From: Epiperipatus broadwayi
Lineage: Eukaryota > Onychophora > Udeonychophora > Euonychophora > Peripatidae
DNA length: 64,000 nt
Assembly: GCA_028023455.1 (NCBI GenBank)
Contig: JAQFVV010000013.1
Location: forward strand, 11,260,579 to 11,324,578
Reading direction: 5' to 3'
Positions 24,413 to 37,445 of this stretch are shown here, in pieces (position 1 is the stretch's first letter; each line of letters begins with the position of its first letter). The translations under genes were made by a program, and so were the position numbers. The notes beneath the pieces were generated by a model. It did no database searches and had not been told where the DNA came from. It worked only from the letters and a program-made list of their open reading frames with translations.

Positions 24413-25188
24413 TAAAGACAAAAAAGAAATTATTTCACACTCAGCTGCCTACTATATATATATAATTTTAATGCACAAATCAGCGCATAACAGCAGAGCT
24501 TCTTCAAATTAAATCACAATTTATTATAAACTTAATATAAATTATAATACATAATAATTAGTGCCAGAGTGCTTTCAAGAGAACTTAGCACCCCTCCCCC
24601 TAATACCAATAGAATTATCAACAATACAAAAGATATAGTAACACCCAACAACATTTCTCAAGCTGTCTATAATATTTCATGCCCAGAAAATAATTGCATG
24701 GCATCATACTATGGAGAAACGAAAGCAACTCTCTCAACAAGATTGTCCCAGCACAGATATTCTTACAACAAGGCCCAAGCAGACCCGACTTGCAACTCAA
24801 TATTCGCAATGCATCAGAAATCAGCTGGTCATGCATGTGAACCTGACAATCCAAGAAGTTTTTGGAAAAGAAATGATGTTAAGAGAAAAGTTAAGGACGC
24901 ATGTTTTATTGCCACAGATGATAAAGCTATGAATAGGAAAGATGCGTGTTATAAAATTTCTAAGAAATGGATTTTAGATTTATGCGTATAGTTCAATTAA
25001 TTTACATGTATCTGCATATATTTGCATATAGCAACCTGGTTATGCTTACTCTTTGTTGCCCATGGTTATGAGAGCTAAATTCTCTTGAAAGCGCTCGGGC
25101 ACTAATTATTATGTATTATAATTTAATTTGAAGAAGCTCTGCTGTTATGCGCTGATTTGTGCATTAAAATTATATAAAGACAAAAAAG
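24413..25188 (+). mobile_element. Penelope-like insertion with inverted terminal arms, copy 1
   Basis: A 14-bp direct repeat (taaagacaaaaaag) at 24413-24426 and 25175-25188 brackets the element. About 30 unique bases follow on the left. Then come inverted arms of about 105 bp (about 24457-24590 and about 25070-25174), which match closely except for a roughly 26-nt insertion in the left arm near 24512. Between the arms lies a GIY-YIG nuclease frame. Variable-length target duplications, inverted partial LTRs and a short one-sided extension are known features of Penelope-like elements. The copy is 5' truncated and lacks reverse transcriptase. Confidence 0.82.
24548..24991 (+). pseudogene. GIY-YIG endonuclease domain, C-terminal remnant of a Penelope-like ORF
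   Basis: The frame is open from 24548 to the stop at 24989-24991, with no ATG near its left end, so it is the tail of a longer, truncated protein. The domain signature is clear: AVYNISC then ENNC (a CxxxxC pair), YYGET, then LSTRLSQHR and YSYNKA, a later GHACEPDN and the terminal KRKVKDACFIATD and SKKWILDL. In Penelope-like elements this domain nicks DNA for target-primed reverse transcription. The copy at 45.5 kb shares the ETR..TR..QHRY and KRKVK.A.FIA.D patterns. The active-site tyrosine/arginine pattern looks intact, but without a reverse transcriptase domain the copy cannot move itself. Confidence 0.85.
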
Positions 25189-26540
25189 TAAATTTAAAAT
25201 TTCTTAGCATTCTCGGTCTGAAGTCATGTATAGCAATTAAGAAATCACAGCACTACAATCAAATCAATTATATATTTGATTACAGTTAGTGGTAGACTGC
25301 CAGTACATGCCATCCCTAAAAAATTGTTTAGAATAGTATATTTAAGAAATAAATTATAATAATTCCTTTGGCACTCACAGCTTCATTGCAAAATACCAAC
25401 ACTTGTATATCAAGATACATAGTTTTAATGTATATATATATAGTAACTCCCAATATCTACAAACTACATACTTACACTTTCAGTTATCCACAACTCAAAA
25501 AACTAAATAAATAACTACAAAAAAAAAATGAATCAATAAATTTTTTAATTTTTTTTTTCTATATTTAAATTTTTTAAATCACAGTACATATTGTAATAAG
25601 ATTTGCTACTAATTATAAATTTTGATATCCATTCCATAGCTTGGAAATAAATGATAGGGATACAGCAGAACTACTGTACATAAAATAGAAAAAAACTTGA
25701 TGATGAAGTGATAAGAATATCCATATGCTGTGTCCATTGCTTGAAATTCAAATCCAGATGAAACTCTGGCATTTTTTTCAGAAAGGCAGTAGGGTGAGAT
25801 ACTCAACAAACTAACAAATGAGTATCTAGTTATTCTTAGTGAGAAGGTTTAAAATAAAAGGAAAAATATCATAAACTGAGAACTGTATTTTTTCACTATT
25901 ATTCTATGTATAAATATGGAAAAGATTTACTGGGAGTGGATTATTTGAAGAATACTGTTCTGAATCTTATATATATATATATTGTGAATGTTCAGATTGA
26001 TGATCCAGGTATATATATAATAAAAAAAAAGAAATAAATAAAAAAGTTTGTTGATCTTATTTGATTTTTCCTTTGCTTAACAGATAGATAATGTAAGATC
26101 TTGGAAATGTAAATTTAAATTTGATCACCATGGCAACCTTAAAGCTTTTAAAATAAAAATAACTTCACTATAATCAAACTTAAGAAAAACATATAAATAA
26201 ATAAATTTATTAAAAAAAACAACAACAAACAATTCAGTACAATATAAGTTTACCTAAATAGGATCGATATTATTTTACATATTTCATATATGAATGCAGT
26301 CACCATAGTAACATTATTACATACAGTTCAATGTTTTTATGTTGTGTATATTTGTTTATAAATTAATTTAAAAAAATATTATTATTAAAAAATATAGATA
26401 TGTGTAAATTATTGATGTTTATCAAGTAAATAAAAGGTTGTTATATCAATTTTGTATTTTGGTTTGTAAATAATAAAAAAAATTGTAATCGAATTTGGAT
26501 TTAATTTTCATGTATCTTTTTCTCCAAACTTACCTTACAA
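25189..26540. other. AT-rich non-coding stretch
   Basis: No firm feature. A minus-strand open frame at 25609-25809 includes a splice-acceptor-like tract (ctgcctttctg...gccag) and a hydrophobic segment. It could equally be a tRNA-like SINE head, so it is left uncalled. Confidence 0.4.
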
Positions 26541-26559
26541 ACCGCGCGAAAACTACTAT

Positions 26560-26900
26560 AAAAAAATTGATAAAATTGAGGTTTATTTGAGTAATATTGG
26601 ATGGTCGTCAAGATACGAGAAACGTCAGAAAGAGAACCTATAAAAAAGACGCGACAGAATATAACAGGATCTTTTTCATCATTTTGCTATAGTCAAGGAC
26701 AGACCTATTTTCTGTGTCTTAACAAATAAAGTTTTTCAATATTTTTTTTTTGTGTGTAAAACCATAAAACATGGAAAAATAGTGGAATTATCTGCCCATT
26801 CAATCATTTAGAGGGCAGTTGCGAAAAGTTTCCGGGGAAGCGGCAGCAAAGTGTAAAAAAAAAAGAAACCTATGAAGTAAAAAAAAAAAAAAAATGCTTT
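26560..26900 (+). repeat. LTR-like promoter/poly(A) segment
   Basis: In order there are a TATA-like cctataaaaaag at about 26638, an aataaa signal at about 26725, a T/GT-rich stretch, and a ...ataaaaca / tggaaaaatagtgg junction at about 26768-26786. That is the layout of U3-R-U5, LTR end and primer site in an LTR element. No second LTR copy was found in the window, so this is tentative. Confidence 0.35.
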
Positions 26901-26985
26901 ATAAAAAAAAAAAGTCGGCTATTTTTAATTAAAAAAAAAAAAAAAAAAGAAAACAAAGATATTTCTGTTTTTAAAAAAAAAAAAA

Positions 26986-27141
26986 ATGGATTTGCGTAAA
27001 CATCGTCTCACGAGTAAAGGAACATGGACCAACTGGATCAATTCACATCATAAAAGGGCTAATCAAAGTGCACTCACCTCTTCGGACAGAAAAAGAAAAC
27101 TTTTAGTGAAGCATTATAAAGTTTGCGATTATTATTTCTGA
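26986..27141 (+). CDS. Short basic ORF (51 aa), possible gag start
   Basis: It opens with an ATG after a run of A tracts and ends at the TGA at 27139-27141. The peptide is basic (MDLRKHRLTSKGTWTNW, then SDRKRKLLVKHYK). The position 3' of an LTR-like segment and the LR+K.. / KGxxT pattern are loosely like the N-terminus of BEL/Pao Gag, but it is too short to assign. Confidence 0.3.
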   Translation: MDLRKHRLTSKGTWTNWINSHHKRANQSALTSSDRKRKLLVKHYKVCDYYF

Positions 27142-29179
27142 CAAAGAAACTTCTTTTTACACCATAAGAACTAAAGTCAATCAATGGGCAAATAAATAGT
27201 GAACGAACAGACTCATATATATGGTATGATTTTTTTTAATATAAAATGTGCGTGTATTAATTTTTTTTTATATGTAATAAAAGGGGATGATTTTTTTTTA
27301 ATTATCTCTAAAAGTAGTATAATTTATTAAATGAAAATGATCAGAAAGACTCAAATATATTTATTATTTCATATTCATTTATCCGTTATTATTTTGATAA
27401 ACAAATAGATTTTGATACCCTCCTATTTCACATCTTTGGTATCGGTTATATGTAAATTTTTCAGCAAAATATCCCAAAAGCCTTTCCCTTCATTTACTCA
27501 TTCATTTTTTTTTTGTCGTTATCGTTGTCGCAACACATTTAGAGATACACATAGCAATTTTATCATTTTTATTTAGTCAACCAATCTAAAATATAAAGTC
27601 ATTTCCGATGTATTTTATCATTAATCTTGCCAATTTTCTTTTATATAATCCAATAAATTGAGTTAATTTAAATATCAAGACTAGTTTAATTATTTTGTTT
27701 TATTTGGATTGCATAAGACGACGTAGCTATTTAAGTAACAAGATTCAAACTCAGCTTGGTAAGTGAATTAGAATATAAGATAAGGTATGTTTTGCTTATT
27801 AGTATTTTATTTTGTTTCCATATGAATTTTATATTTACATTTGCATTCGAATATTATATATATATATTCTCATTTATCTTAGTTAATATTACAAAGTCAA
27901 TCATTTCATGTTTGTCTGATTCCGTCATAAAAATCTAAATAGATCGTACTTTATCATTTGGTTCAGAATAATTCGTCTTGGATATTTTTCTTAAACTCCT
28001 ATAAAATGAAGAGAATAAACTTCATTGACCGATTTAATTGAATATTGTTTTGATTTGTATAAATATCAATTATAATCATATGTTTTAATTGTTGCCGGTC
28101 AATTTTTATTCAATTGTTTAAAATTTCAAACAGATTGTATTAATACTCACAGGTGAATAAACATCCAATAGAAACTTGATATGTCTTTTATGTAATGTGG
28201 TTGGACATTGTAGAGTTAGAGATGAGCTAATAGAGTGTTGATATTACACTCCAGTGAAGTATTCTATTTTAAAACATAAACGAAGCACTAATTATGCATC
28301 ACTTTATTGGAAGATATCTATAAATTATTTATAAATTATTTTGTAGCTTCTTAGTAAACCATAGACGTATATTAATTTGTTTAAACATTTAAGTGAGTGC
28401 ATAAATTTTCAAAGTGTTTATAAAATTATAATAAAACCAGTTGATGCCAACAGAAAATTATTAATTAAAGATTGAAGTAGAAAGAATTGTATATCGCTTA
28501 TTGACACGAGTGTTTATCTTTCTATTTAGCGTTTATTAAAATAGATATATATATATATTTGGGTTCAAGTATTATTTTGTTTTGATATTTAAATAATGTC
28601 TATATGTAAAAAAAAATGTTTTGTAAAGTACTATTACAGGTACTTAGAAGCTTATCCATTAAGTTAAAAAGGCAGCATCTTTAAATAATAAAGTAGATTT
28701 AAATTACTATAACAGTAACAGGCTAATAAAATATATATTGGAATCTGTTTTAGTTATTAATTGGATTTGATTTTGATTAGATTGCCAATCAAGTAGTTAG
28801 CCTAATCCTATATTATTGTTTAGGGCAATAGTAGTTGGTTTCACTGCTCTTTGCAATTTATGTTGTAATTGTGATGGATTTGTTGATGTCTGGAGCAGAT
28901 AGTCTCATTATTCCTTCATTTCACATATAACTTAAGTAAATTAAACTTTAAGAGAGATTATTTGTGCTTTGTGATGGTTTATTACATAACGGCGACCCGA
29001 TTGAGCTAGACCAGATTAATTTAAATTAGATTTTTAGATTTTTTTTATCAGATCAGATTGATCATCCTAACCATCACCTACATCCATCAATTCAATCAGT
29101 TACAAATTGGCACCAACATTTTGGGCCTTCTTTCTTCAATTTAAATGGAATACAGCATTCAACAATTCCGACGGTTACA
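27142..29179 (+). repeat. AT-rich region ending in the 3' end of a decayed LTR
   Basis: The right edge is fixed by gttaca at 29174-29179, followed by a primer binding site. The last ~145 bases (29039-29179) recur at 42653-42796. The left LTR boundary was not found, and the rest shows no gene. Confidence 0.5.
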
Positions 29180-29182
29180 AAA

Positions 29183-29200
29183 TGGCGCCCAACATGGGGC
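29183..29200 (+). promoter_or_regulatory. Primer binding site, tRNA-Lys type
   Basis: tggcgcccaacatggggc sits 3 nt after the LTR-end gttaca. It differs by one base from the tRNA-Lys1,2-type primer site known in some retroelements; the change is CpG to CpA, as expected from deamination. A degraded second version (tggcaccaacattttgggcc) sits 75 bp upstream at 29108-29127, also after a gttaca. Confidence 0.75.
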
Positions 29201-29478
29201 CAAAATAACCAATTAAAGACCCAAGTTTGAGTCTCATATAGATGCTAAAACATGGTATTATTTTTATATGCATTGGTGGAGTTATATAGCTGATTATATT
29301 ATATCATAGGTTTAAATAAGATATTAGAATATTTGTTGTTGTCGTTCTTTGGGGATTTTTATTCGCAGCTGTAGGATTGAATGGGTAGATATGTTTTATG
29401 TAAGAATAAATAAAAGTAAAGTATTTCGCAATTTATTTAAAATAGAGATATTATATTTGACATAAATAGAAAATAAAA

Positions 29479-30734
29479 ATGGAAAGCAATAAGAAAGAAA
29501 AATTATCAAAACCTGAAGGAGATTTGTATCCAATTCTGAAAGATTTGTATCCAATTCTGAAAGAATTAATGGAAAAGATGGGTGATATGAAAAATGATAT
29601 AAATAATAAATTTAGTGACATGAGTAGAGATAATCAAATGTTAAGAGAAGACATGAATAATAAACTGGGTGATATGATTAAAGAAAATAAAGAACTTAGA
29701 GAGGAGGTAAATATTAAAATTGGCTTATGCAAAATCGAGTTAAATGCTACCAATGCCAAGTTTGAGGAATTTAAATATGACTTAGATGCTCAGTTAAAAA
29801 ATCTGATAGTAAATGTGATAGCAGATTTAATGAGTTAAGGGACCAGTTAAATAAATCACAAGAAAGATTAGAAAATAGATTTGAAAACTTGAGTGAGGAA
29901 GTTAAAATTTGTAAAGTTGGGCACAAAGAATTAGAGAAAAAGTACACAAAATTTGAGAAAGCTTACAAGGATGGTCAAGAGGCTTCAAAAGTAGAAGTAA
30001 ACAATCTTAAGCTAGAGGTTAAGGATCTTCAAAGCCAGATGAAAGTTGAATATAAAGAGGTATGCAAGAAACATAACAAGGCTGATAATGAAATAAAGAA
30101 ATTACAGAAAGTGTGTAAAGAATCGCAGAATAGTCTACTAGGTGTCCAAGAAGAGTTAAGCAACAATGAGCAAGTGATGGCAAGAGAGTTAGACGATTTA
30201 AAGGATAAACTAGATAGTCACCGATTATCATTGCAACAGTTAGAAAATTATGCTAAAAATCAAGAAGAGGTTTATAATGAAATTAAAGATAATAGCAAGA
30301 TACTGAAACAAGAAATAAATAGGCATTTGGAGGAACAGGAAATAAATCTCAATCATAGGATATCTATAATGTTGGAAGATAAAATAGTAGGAATAAAGGA
30401 TACTATGGTAAAAGGTAATGATAGTCTAATGGATAAACCATATCAATATTTGGCCACAGAAAATAAGTTAAATAGAAGTGATCATGATATACCATCAATG
30501 TATGGGGATGAGAATAATAAATTAATACATAGTCCAGAAGAAATTAAGAAAGAAAGGATAGATGGAAACATAGCAAGGTTTATCCAACTCAAAGTCTTCA
30601 AGGGTGATTATGATGAAAACCCCATAGAGTATCTAAGTGCACTGGAAGAGCTATTTCAAACTCATGCTATATTCAAATTATTAGTATTGAACCGGATAAA
30701 ATTATCCGATTCAAAATTCTCATCACAAAAATAA
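29479..30734 (+). pseudogene. Coiled-coil gag of a Gypsy-type LTR element, frame-changed and truncated
   Basis: Two frames form one protein. The first (29479-29838, ATG start, 119 aa) and the second (open through to 30734) share a heptad-rich, E/K/N-rich coiled coil. The second frame reads on upstream of the first frame's stop without interruption, so they join by a -1 step near 29796-29802. The last part, FKGDYDENPIEYLSALEEL, matches the FRGDPGENPAVHLDSI start of the capsid region seen in the gag at 10619. Homology stops soon after, at about 30665, so the capsid core, zinc knuckle and pol are missing. It follows an LTR end and primer site by about 280 bp, which supports the gag assignment. 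Confidence 0.7.
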
Positions 30735-33660
30735 AACTAACTTTGTTTTAGTAAAGTTTTAAAAGAAAATCATTTAAAAGCTTTGTGTATAAAAGTATGT
30801 GCAATAACACACATAGAGTTGTTTTAAAAAAAATTGTCATTTCTATTTTTTAATAGATTCTATTTTAAAATAGTTTTCTTTTGGTAACTTGTTTTTTTAA
30901 TCAAAGTAATTAAAGGCAAGCAAGGTTTTAATTTTATAAAAAAGTATTCTAAATTTAAAATAAAAAAGTTAATCCTTTTTAAACAAAGCATTTTAGTTTT
31001 GGAAAGTTTTTTTTTTTTGTTGGTAATTGCATTCTTGTTGTTTTGATTGTAATCGATTCTTAATTTATTTTAACTAAAGCTGAGACTTGTTTAAACATTT
31101 TTTAAAATTAATTCTAAATAAGATTACCCTGCTTAGAATCTTTAATTAAGATTAAGTCTGAGATAAAGATTTGCCCTGGTCAGAACTATTAGTTAAAAGA
31201 TGTTATCAAAGATAAGAGTTCTTATAAATAGCTCTGATATTTCTGACTAATGATTCTTATGCTATTGCTGCTTATTATACTTGATTAGTTTGGCTTCAAC
31301 TTTTAATAGGCCATTAGGAAGGTGTGCTGAATTGAAATTACTGTCTTTAAAGTGCTAAAAAGAATCATTCATGCAGAATGCTAAACCTGTGTGCTAGAAA
31401 GAATTGCCTCAATATTATGTCACACTAAAACAACTTAAAGATGAGCCCCAGATCTCAAATCATCGCTGCAAAATCATATCATAGGAGCTTAAAGTGGAAT
31501 GGATCCCAAACAACGCCTCCTGAACAGGAAATGGAAACCTAAAGTCTTCACCAGAATTCTCTAATAGTATGAACTATATGTGCCATACTGAAAGACTTCC
31601 ACAGTCTTAACATTATATCTTGAGGTAAGATGCTTTTCTATTCTCGCCAGGATTAACATAATCTAATTTTATAATATCTTTTGCCTAGTCAATTGAAATA
31701 TTTTAAGCAGTTATTATATGTATTTTCTAATTGAACTTTTAGTGTGTCTTGGAATCTTAGTTTTAAGATTTCGGATTTGTTTTAAATTTATATGTCAGCC
31801 GTCTACTGTATTTCGTAAAGCTATTTACATTTATAATTATTTCACTTGCTTAATAAACACTTGGGGCGCCTTAAATAATTTTCTGATTACTTACCTGTAT
31901 ACTATTGAGACTTAATTAGAATATAGCAGCTTAATTTTGGCCAATAGTTTGGTTGGTGATTCTCCAGTTATAAATGTCTGTTTCTATTATATCAGAGATT
32001 CAATGTTTTCTCAATTTTAAATTATCTATGCTGGAATATTTTCTAAGTTTTCTATTTCTGTTAAATTGGAGATTTAAGTTTTCTCCCATACTTCAATTCA
32101 TACTCCATTGTATTCATATATCATTTATTTTTCTTGCATTGTAATCAACCATGGCGATCTTCAATGTGGTTCGCCATACAGTAGTTTTTCAGATATTATG
32201 ACATCACTAGTCAATAATCTAATGATCACTTACTCATTCTAGTTTAATTGATTCATGCAAGAAGAATACCCCATTAATGGTTTGTTTTAAAACTTTTTTG
32301 AATAAGAAACCAGAGTAGCTCAGGTGAATCTTCAGCTGGAAAAAAAATATTCCCTCCCTTTTAAAACTCTATTAGAAAATTAGCCTGTCTGCCAGAGTGT
32401 TTGATGTTTTATTTTTGTTAGTACATGTCTTGATAGAATTTAATAAAACTACATCGATTGTAAATAAATCTCTGTACTTGATTTTTTTTTTATATTAATT
32501 TCAATAAACTGTAAACTTGCTTAAATTATTTTAGCTAACATTTGTCCAAGTTTTATTTTCTCAATTGTCTGAACAATATTATCAAGCTCTTGTTCTCCCT
32601 GGGTCTGGTTATGCAAATCATCATTATCATTAACTTTTGATCATAGTAAACAAATTGTCCAGGTATGCAGTGATCTGGTGGCACCCTCCATGATCAAAAG
32701 AATTAAGAACCGACCATTACAGTATATAATAATACAATCATGTGGTTTTCGTGCCCCTGTTTTTTTCTTAATTTGTAATATATTATTAGGAAAGCAAAAT
32801 AGTCTAAAATTTATATGCTATAAATATTGAATCGAAATGTATGCTATTTAAAATAACACAAAATAGTCTAAATGTTGGACACTCTAAGTAACAGGATGCC
32901 ATAAATCCCGATATACCATCATTTGATAATTTATTCATTTAGAGTAATATGAGAAATGGAGTGAGCATTGAAAATGAAAGGGAGATTCAAAAAAAATTAT
33001 GATTAGTCAATACGCTTTGAGTAAAATATAAATCTGAATCCATGGCTCAAAGTCATTCAACAATAATCAGTAAATCATCAATTATTCAAAGAAGAAAATA
33101 ATTTTGGAGGGTAAAGAAGAAACTGTGTTTATCATTATGACTTAATCTACAGTAAAAATACATTTTACCAATATAAAAAAATCTTTTAGTAATCCTATTG
33201 AAGCTGAATGTCTAAGGAAACCAATCACTTCATTATTTATAGGATCATATAAAATAAAACTGTTATCAAGTCTTAGTAGAAGTAATAACTTTAAATAACA
33301 TTCTAACATGGTTACATAGCTATGATCGGCCAGAGGGAAATAAATATAGTAGATATGGATGATAATCAAACTACTAGAATGTCGAATATAATTTTAATGA
33401 AAAATAATTACTACGTTTTGACGATAAACATTGGATAAAAATGAACTACTACAAACCTTAGGAAATTCTTAGATGGAAATTATTCTCAAAGACAGAGAAA
33501 TGGAGTCATTATGTAGAAATGCTATCAGCATTCGAACTATTGACTAATATATTTTAAAAGATGAGAAAGAGGGAATTCTTAAAATGAAAATTTATTTCAT
33601 TCATTAATATAAATTGTTTCTAAATTAATCCTAGGCTCAACTACACATTAATATCATATA
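30735..33660. other. AT-rich non-coding stretch, possible LTR debris
   Basis: No gene. A TATA-like ttataaatagctctg occurs at about 31224. A tggcaccctccatgatc motif at about 32679 resembles the motif ending the repeat units at 37.9 kb, so decayed LTR-element ends are likely. The 65-codon plus frame at 31718-31915 has no recognisable content. Confidence 0.4.
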
Positions 33661-36600
33661 TATATATTGTAATGGGCACATACGCCGTACATTATTTTTT
33701 TATTAAACATGAAATTAAAATAAAAAGTTCGCATTTAAAAACTTTTTTTTTAAGACATAAAAGTTGAAAATTAATTCTATCTTAAACTCGTATATATATA
33801 TATATTGAGAGTGCGTTGTTCTTGTTTTTTAATTTAAACAGAAAGTAATTAAGTTCGCTTTATTTTCTTTAAGAATTAAAATTGAAATTAAATTCATCTT
33901 AAACCTTATATATTAAATCGCACAGTAATGAAAATTATTAAAATAAACTTTATTAAAGAAAAAGTTTTTAAAACTAAATTTTAAAGTTTGGAGTAAATTA
34001 TATCTTTAAATTTATCTTTAAATATATTTGTTTGGAAACAGGTTTATCGTGGAGTTGTTTTGTTAAATGTAAACAGCCTCGGCATTTAAATGTAACACCG
34101 GTCGGTGGAAAACAATAGAAACGTTAGCAAATAAGAAGAAACCTATGGAATCGGACCAGCGAGGACCTCGCCGGTGACGTAATGTAAATTCAATCCTTCA
34201 CATTAATATAAAAGGAAATTTGGAATATTAATCAGGTTGTTTTGATTATTCGTGTGCATATGTGGTAGTGCGGTTGGAGGTGTGGATTGACAGGTCATTC
34301 TGCGTTAAAGAAAGGAGAAAGAACACGTTCTACATTGGGCTAAACAAAATTCGGTGGATAAATAACGGCTAGTTTACTCTTTAGGAGGGGGGTTCAGTTC
34401 AGGAGAGATAAAGATGACTGTTTTAAACGTAGACTTTATAAATATGAATTAAATTAAAATTTTCTATATTTAAATGATTGAATATGTCCTATCTGACCAA
34501 ACTAAATTCTTTATTATAGTGTTATTTGTTTTTTTTCTTATTTATGTAAATCTTTCCATTTATTTATTTTTTTTCTTTAGTTTTATCTTTTTTTTGTTTT
34601 CGTTAAATTAATTATATAAATGTTAACTTAGTCGGCTGGGTGTATAGTTTGTAAAGTTATATTAGGGGGGGTATCTTGGGTTTTTGTTTCGTGGTTAAAT
34701 TGGGTCAATGGTTGGTATTTGGTGTGTTAGTAGTGTATTTGTCGCTACGGGCAGTTCGATGCCTATGGAAGGAATTATAAGTGGATAACAGTTCCTTTCT
34801 ATGAAGTTTTTTTTTTGTTCTTCTTGTTAGTAGATATATTCCCTATCTGATGAGAGTCATGTTTCTTATCTTTTTGGTCTGTCGTTTCCGTATTATTGAA
34901 CATCGATGTTCAGATGTTGTTTTGTGATTTTAGCTAAGGTTAATAGGTATAATATTTTAGTTTAATGAAATCTACGTGGTCTATTCTAGTGCCCTAAATA
35001 AAATGCATTAAATTTAAGTTGTATAGCGCTGTGGTTGGTTTGGTTAGTTGTTTTGGGTTTTCATATTTGTAAAATATATAGACTTCGATAAATAATGATA
35101 CGGTGAGTATCTAAAATGTATTTATTCGGTGTCTTTAAGTTATTGGTGCAATGCAGTATCTTATGATGAATACTATTGGGTTATGTAGAATTTCCCTCGC
35201 AATTGTCAGTAATCAATAATTTTGTATTTTGATCGTTTATGTTTACTTTGAAATGTTTTTGGTGAATCTATGTAACGATCTATATTCAACATTATAAACA
35301 AGTTTCTAAATTTATCTGTGCGACTTAATTAAAATGTAAATTAGAATATAATAGTAATTAAATGTAAATTAAAGTCAAAATCAAAGTTAAAAATAATGTT
35401 TAATGTTAAAATGTAAAATAATACTAAGACAATTTTAAATCTTATATATATATATGGTATATAAATTTTTGTATGTTAATTACTGGCAGTGGCTTATTTT
35501 ATTCTTTTTTTATATATACTCTTATATATGATATTATTAAGTTTGCTACCCTGAGCTAGTGCATGGGCAAGAGAATCAAAATTATAAAATTAAAAAAAAT
35601 TTTTATTTTTTTTTGACTTATGTATTGCCTACTCTATAAATTTTTCTAGGTTTAAATGCTAGATGGCCTGTAGTGTTTACATTAGTCGTTTTTAATATAT
35701 ATATATAAATAAAATCGCACAGATAAAAAAAATTATTAAAATAAAACTTTATTAAAAATAGAAAAAGTATTTTAAAAGCAAAAACTTAAAAAGATTTAGA
35801 GATAAAAATATATCTTTAAGTTTGCAAAATAATTTAATTAATTCTATTGTATAAAATGGAAATGATTAATTTTAATTAGTAAAAGTAAACCAGCCCTTGG
35901 GAATTTCAAAATGCATAAGCAAAGGTCAGATAGGAGAGGAAAAACAATAGGAACAGAATGGCCAATGAAAAAAATCCAACAGGGAATTGGACCTCAACAG
36001 AAGAATCATCATCATTGATGATGTAATGTCCATTGGTTCCAAAAGTTACATATAAAAGAAAAAGTTTGGAAATAAATTATTAGTGAGTGAATAAAATTTA
36101 AGAGAAGATGAAGATGTGTTAAGTCAGAGAGTTGGAGGTGAAGGGATTGAAAGACGCACTTTCAAATCCTTCAGTTGTTATAAAAAAAATGAAACATCAC
36201 TTTTCCTATATCGAGGACAACAGGATCATTGTGGGATTTAATGCTGGATTCCAAATGGCAAGCAACTGTAAAAGATGAACTTTCTAAAACAGTAAGAACT
36301 ATATAATTAATGAACATTTCTAAAAACATAAGCACTTTATGAACTCTAATAAATATTAATTTGGAAACAATAAGAACTCCAAATTCTAAACTTTTCAGTA
36401 AATAATACAAATAGAATCCTATCTGACCAATGTAAATTAATATTAGTAATGTTAGTTGATGTATTTTTTTATTATTTAAAATCATTTCCATTTATTTATT
36501 TTTTTGTGTTCTTTTAAGTTTTATGATTTTTCTTTTTCTTTAAACTAAACTTAAGTCAGGCATGAATGTCTGCATAGATTTTTAAAATTATATATGTTTA

Positions 36601-37247
36601 AGGGAAGGTAATCTTAGATTATTTGTTTCATAGTTAAATTGGGTCAATGGATTGGATATATCAGTGTAATTTGTAGATGTAGTATGAGATTCACTACTTG
36701 CAGGATTGATTTATACACCGCACCCCCCATTTTTGCCTATGGAAGGGATAGTAAGATGGAGAATGCAGTTCCTTCCTATAGAGTTTTTTGTTTATTGTTC
36801 TTCTTGCCAATAGATGTAGCATTCCCATTTGGTTGAGAGTAAATGTCATCTATTAACCATGCTGTTCAGATGTACATTCCTGAGAGTATGTCATTTTGGG
36901 TGCTGTCGTATTCATGCGACATTGAATACATTGATATATCAGATAGATTGACGTTGGTTTGGCTATGAACTTTTGGCCTAAGGTTAAATCAGGGATAAAA
37001 TATTTTTATTTTCAAATGCAATCTATGTAGTTTATTCATACTCGACACTTAAATAAACTATTAAATTAATCTGTGCAAACTTCAAAATAAAAGTTAAAAA
37101 TGTAGTTAAATGCTAAAGTAAACATACTAAAATAATAATGTAAAAATAAGAGCATGCTAATAGCTCTAAACAAGCTTTTTTTTTTATTTATGATAAATGC
37201 CACTACAAGAGAAGGCATTCAAATCATTTTATCTTGGATTGTCCCCA

Positions 37248-37288
37248 TCCCCAGACTGGTTTCAACCTTTGGGTCTCTTCAGTGAGGA
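37248..37288 (-). ncRNA. Hammerhead ribozyme in the opposite arm, near-intact
   Basis: On the minus strand the core CUGAAGA is at 37282-37276. Stem II is formed by 37275-37272 and 37267-37264 with a terminal G-U instead of G-C. GAA is at 37263-37261, and the cleavage base is the complement of 37254. Stem I is tcccca (37248-37253) with tgagga (37283-37288). It is a mirror copy of the plus-strand ribozyme in the same insertion, slightly diverged but with its core retained. Confidence 0.8.
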
Positions 37289-37445
37289 GTTGGGACATTA
37301 GATCTAAAAAACCAACTCAAGCAAAGCATTTATCTAAAAGATAACTGTTAGAAGAATATCTGAAACTTTTAGACATATTCTTCTAACAATTATCTTTTAG
37401 ATAAATGCTTTGCTTGAGTTGGTTTTTTAGATCTAATGTCCCAAC

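Noticed and set aside
25609-25809. Minus frame with acceptor-like tract and hydrophobic segment
   Set aside because: It could be an exon or a tRNA-like SINE head (ggatttgaatttc box-B-like). The evidence does not favour either.
34852-34885. ctgatgag at 34.85 kb as a hammerhead core
   Set aside because: No GAA element with flanking stems follows.
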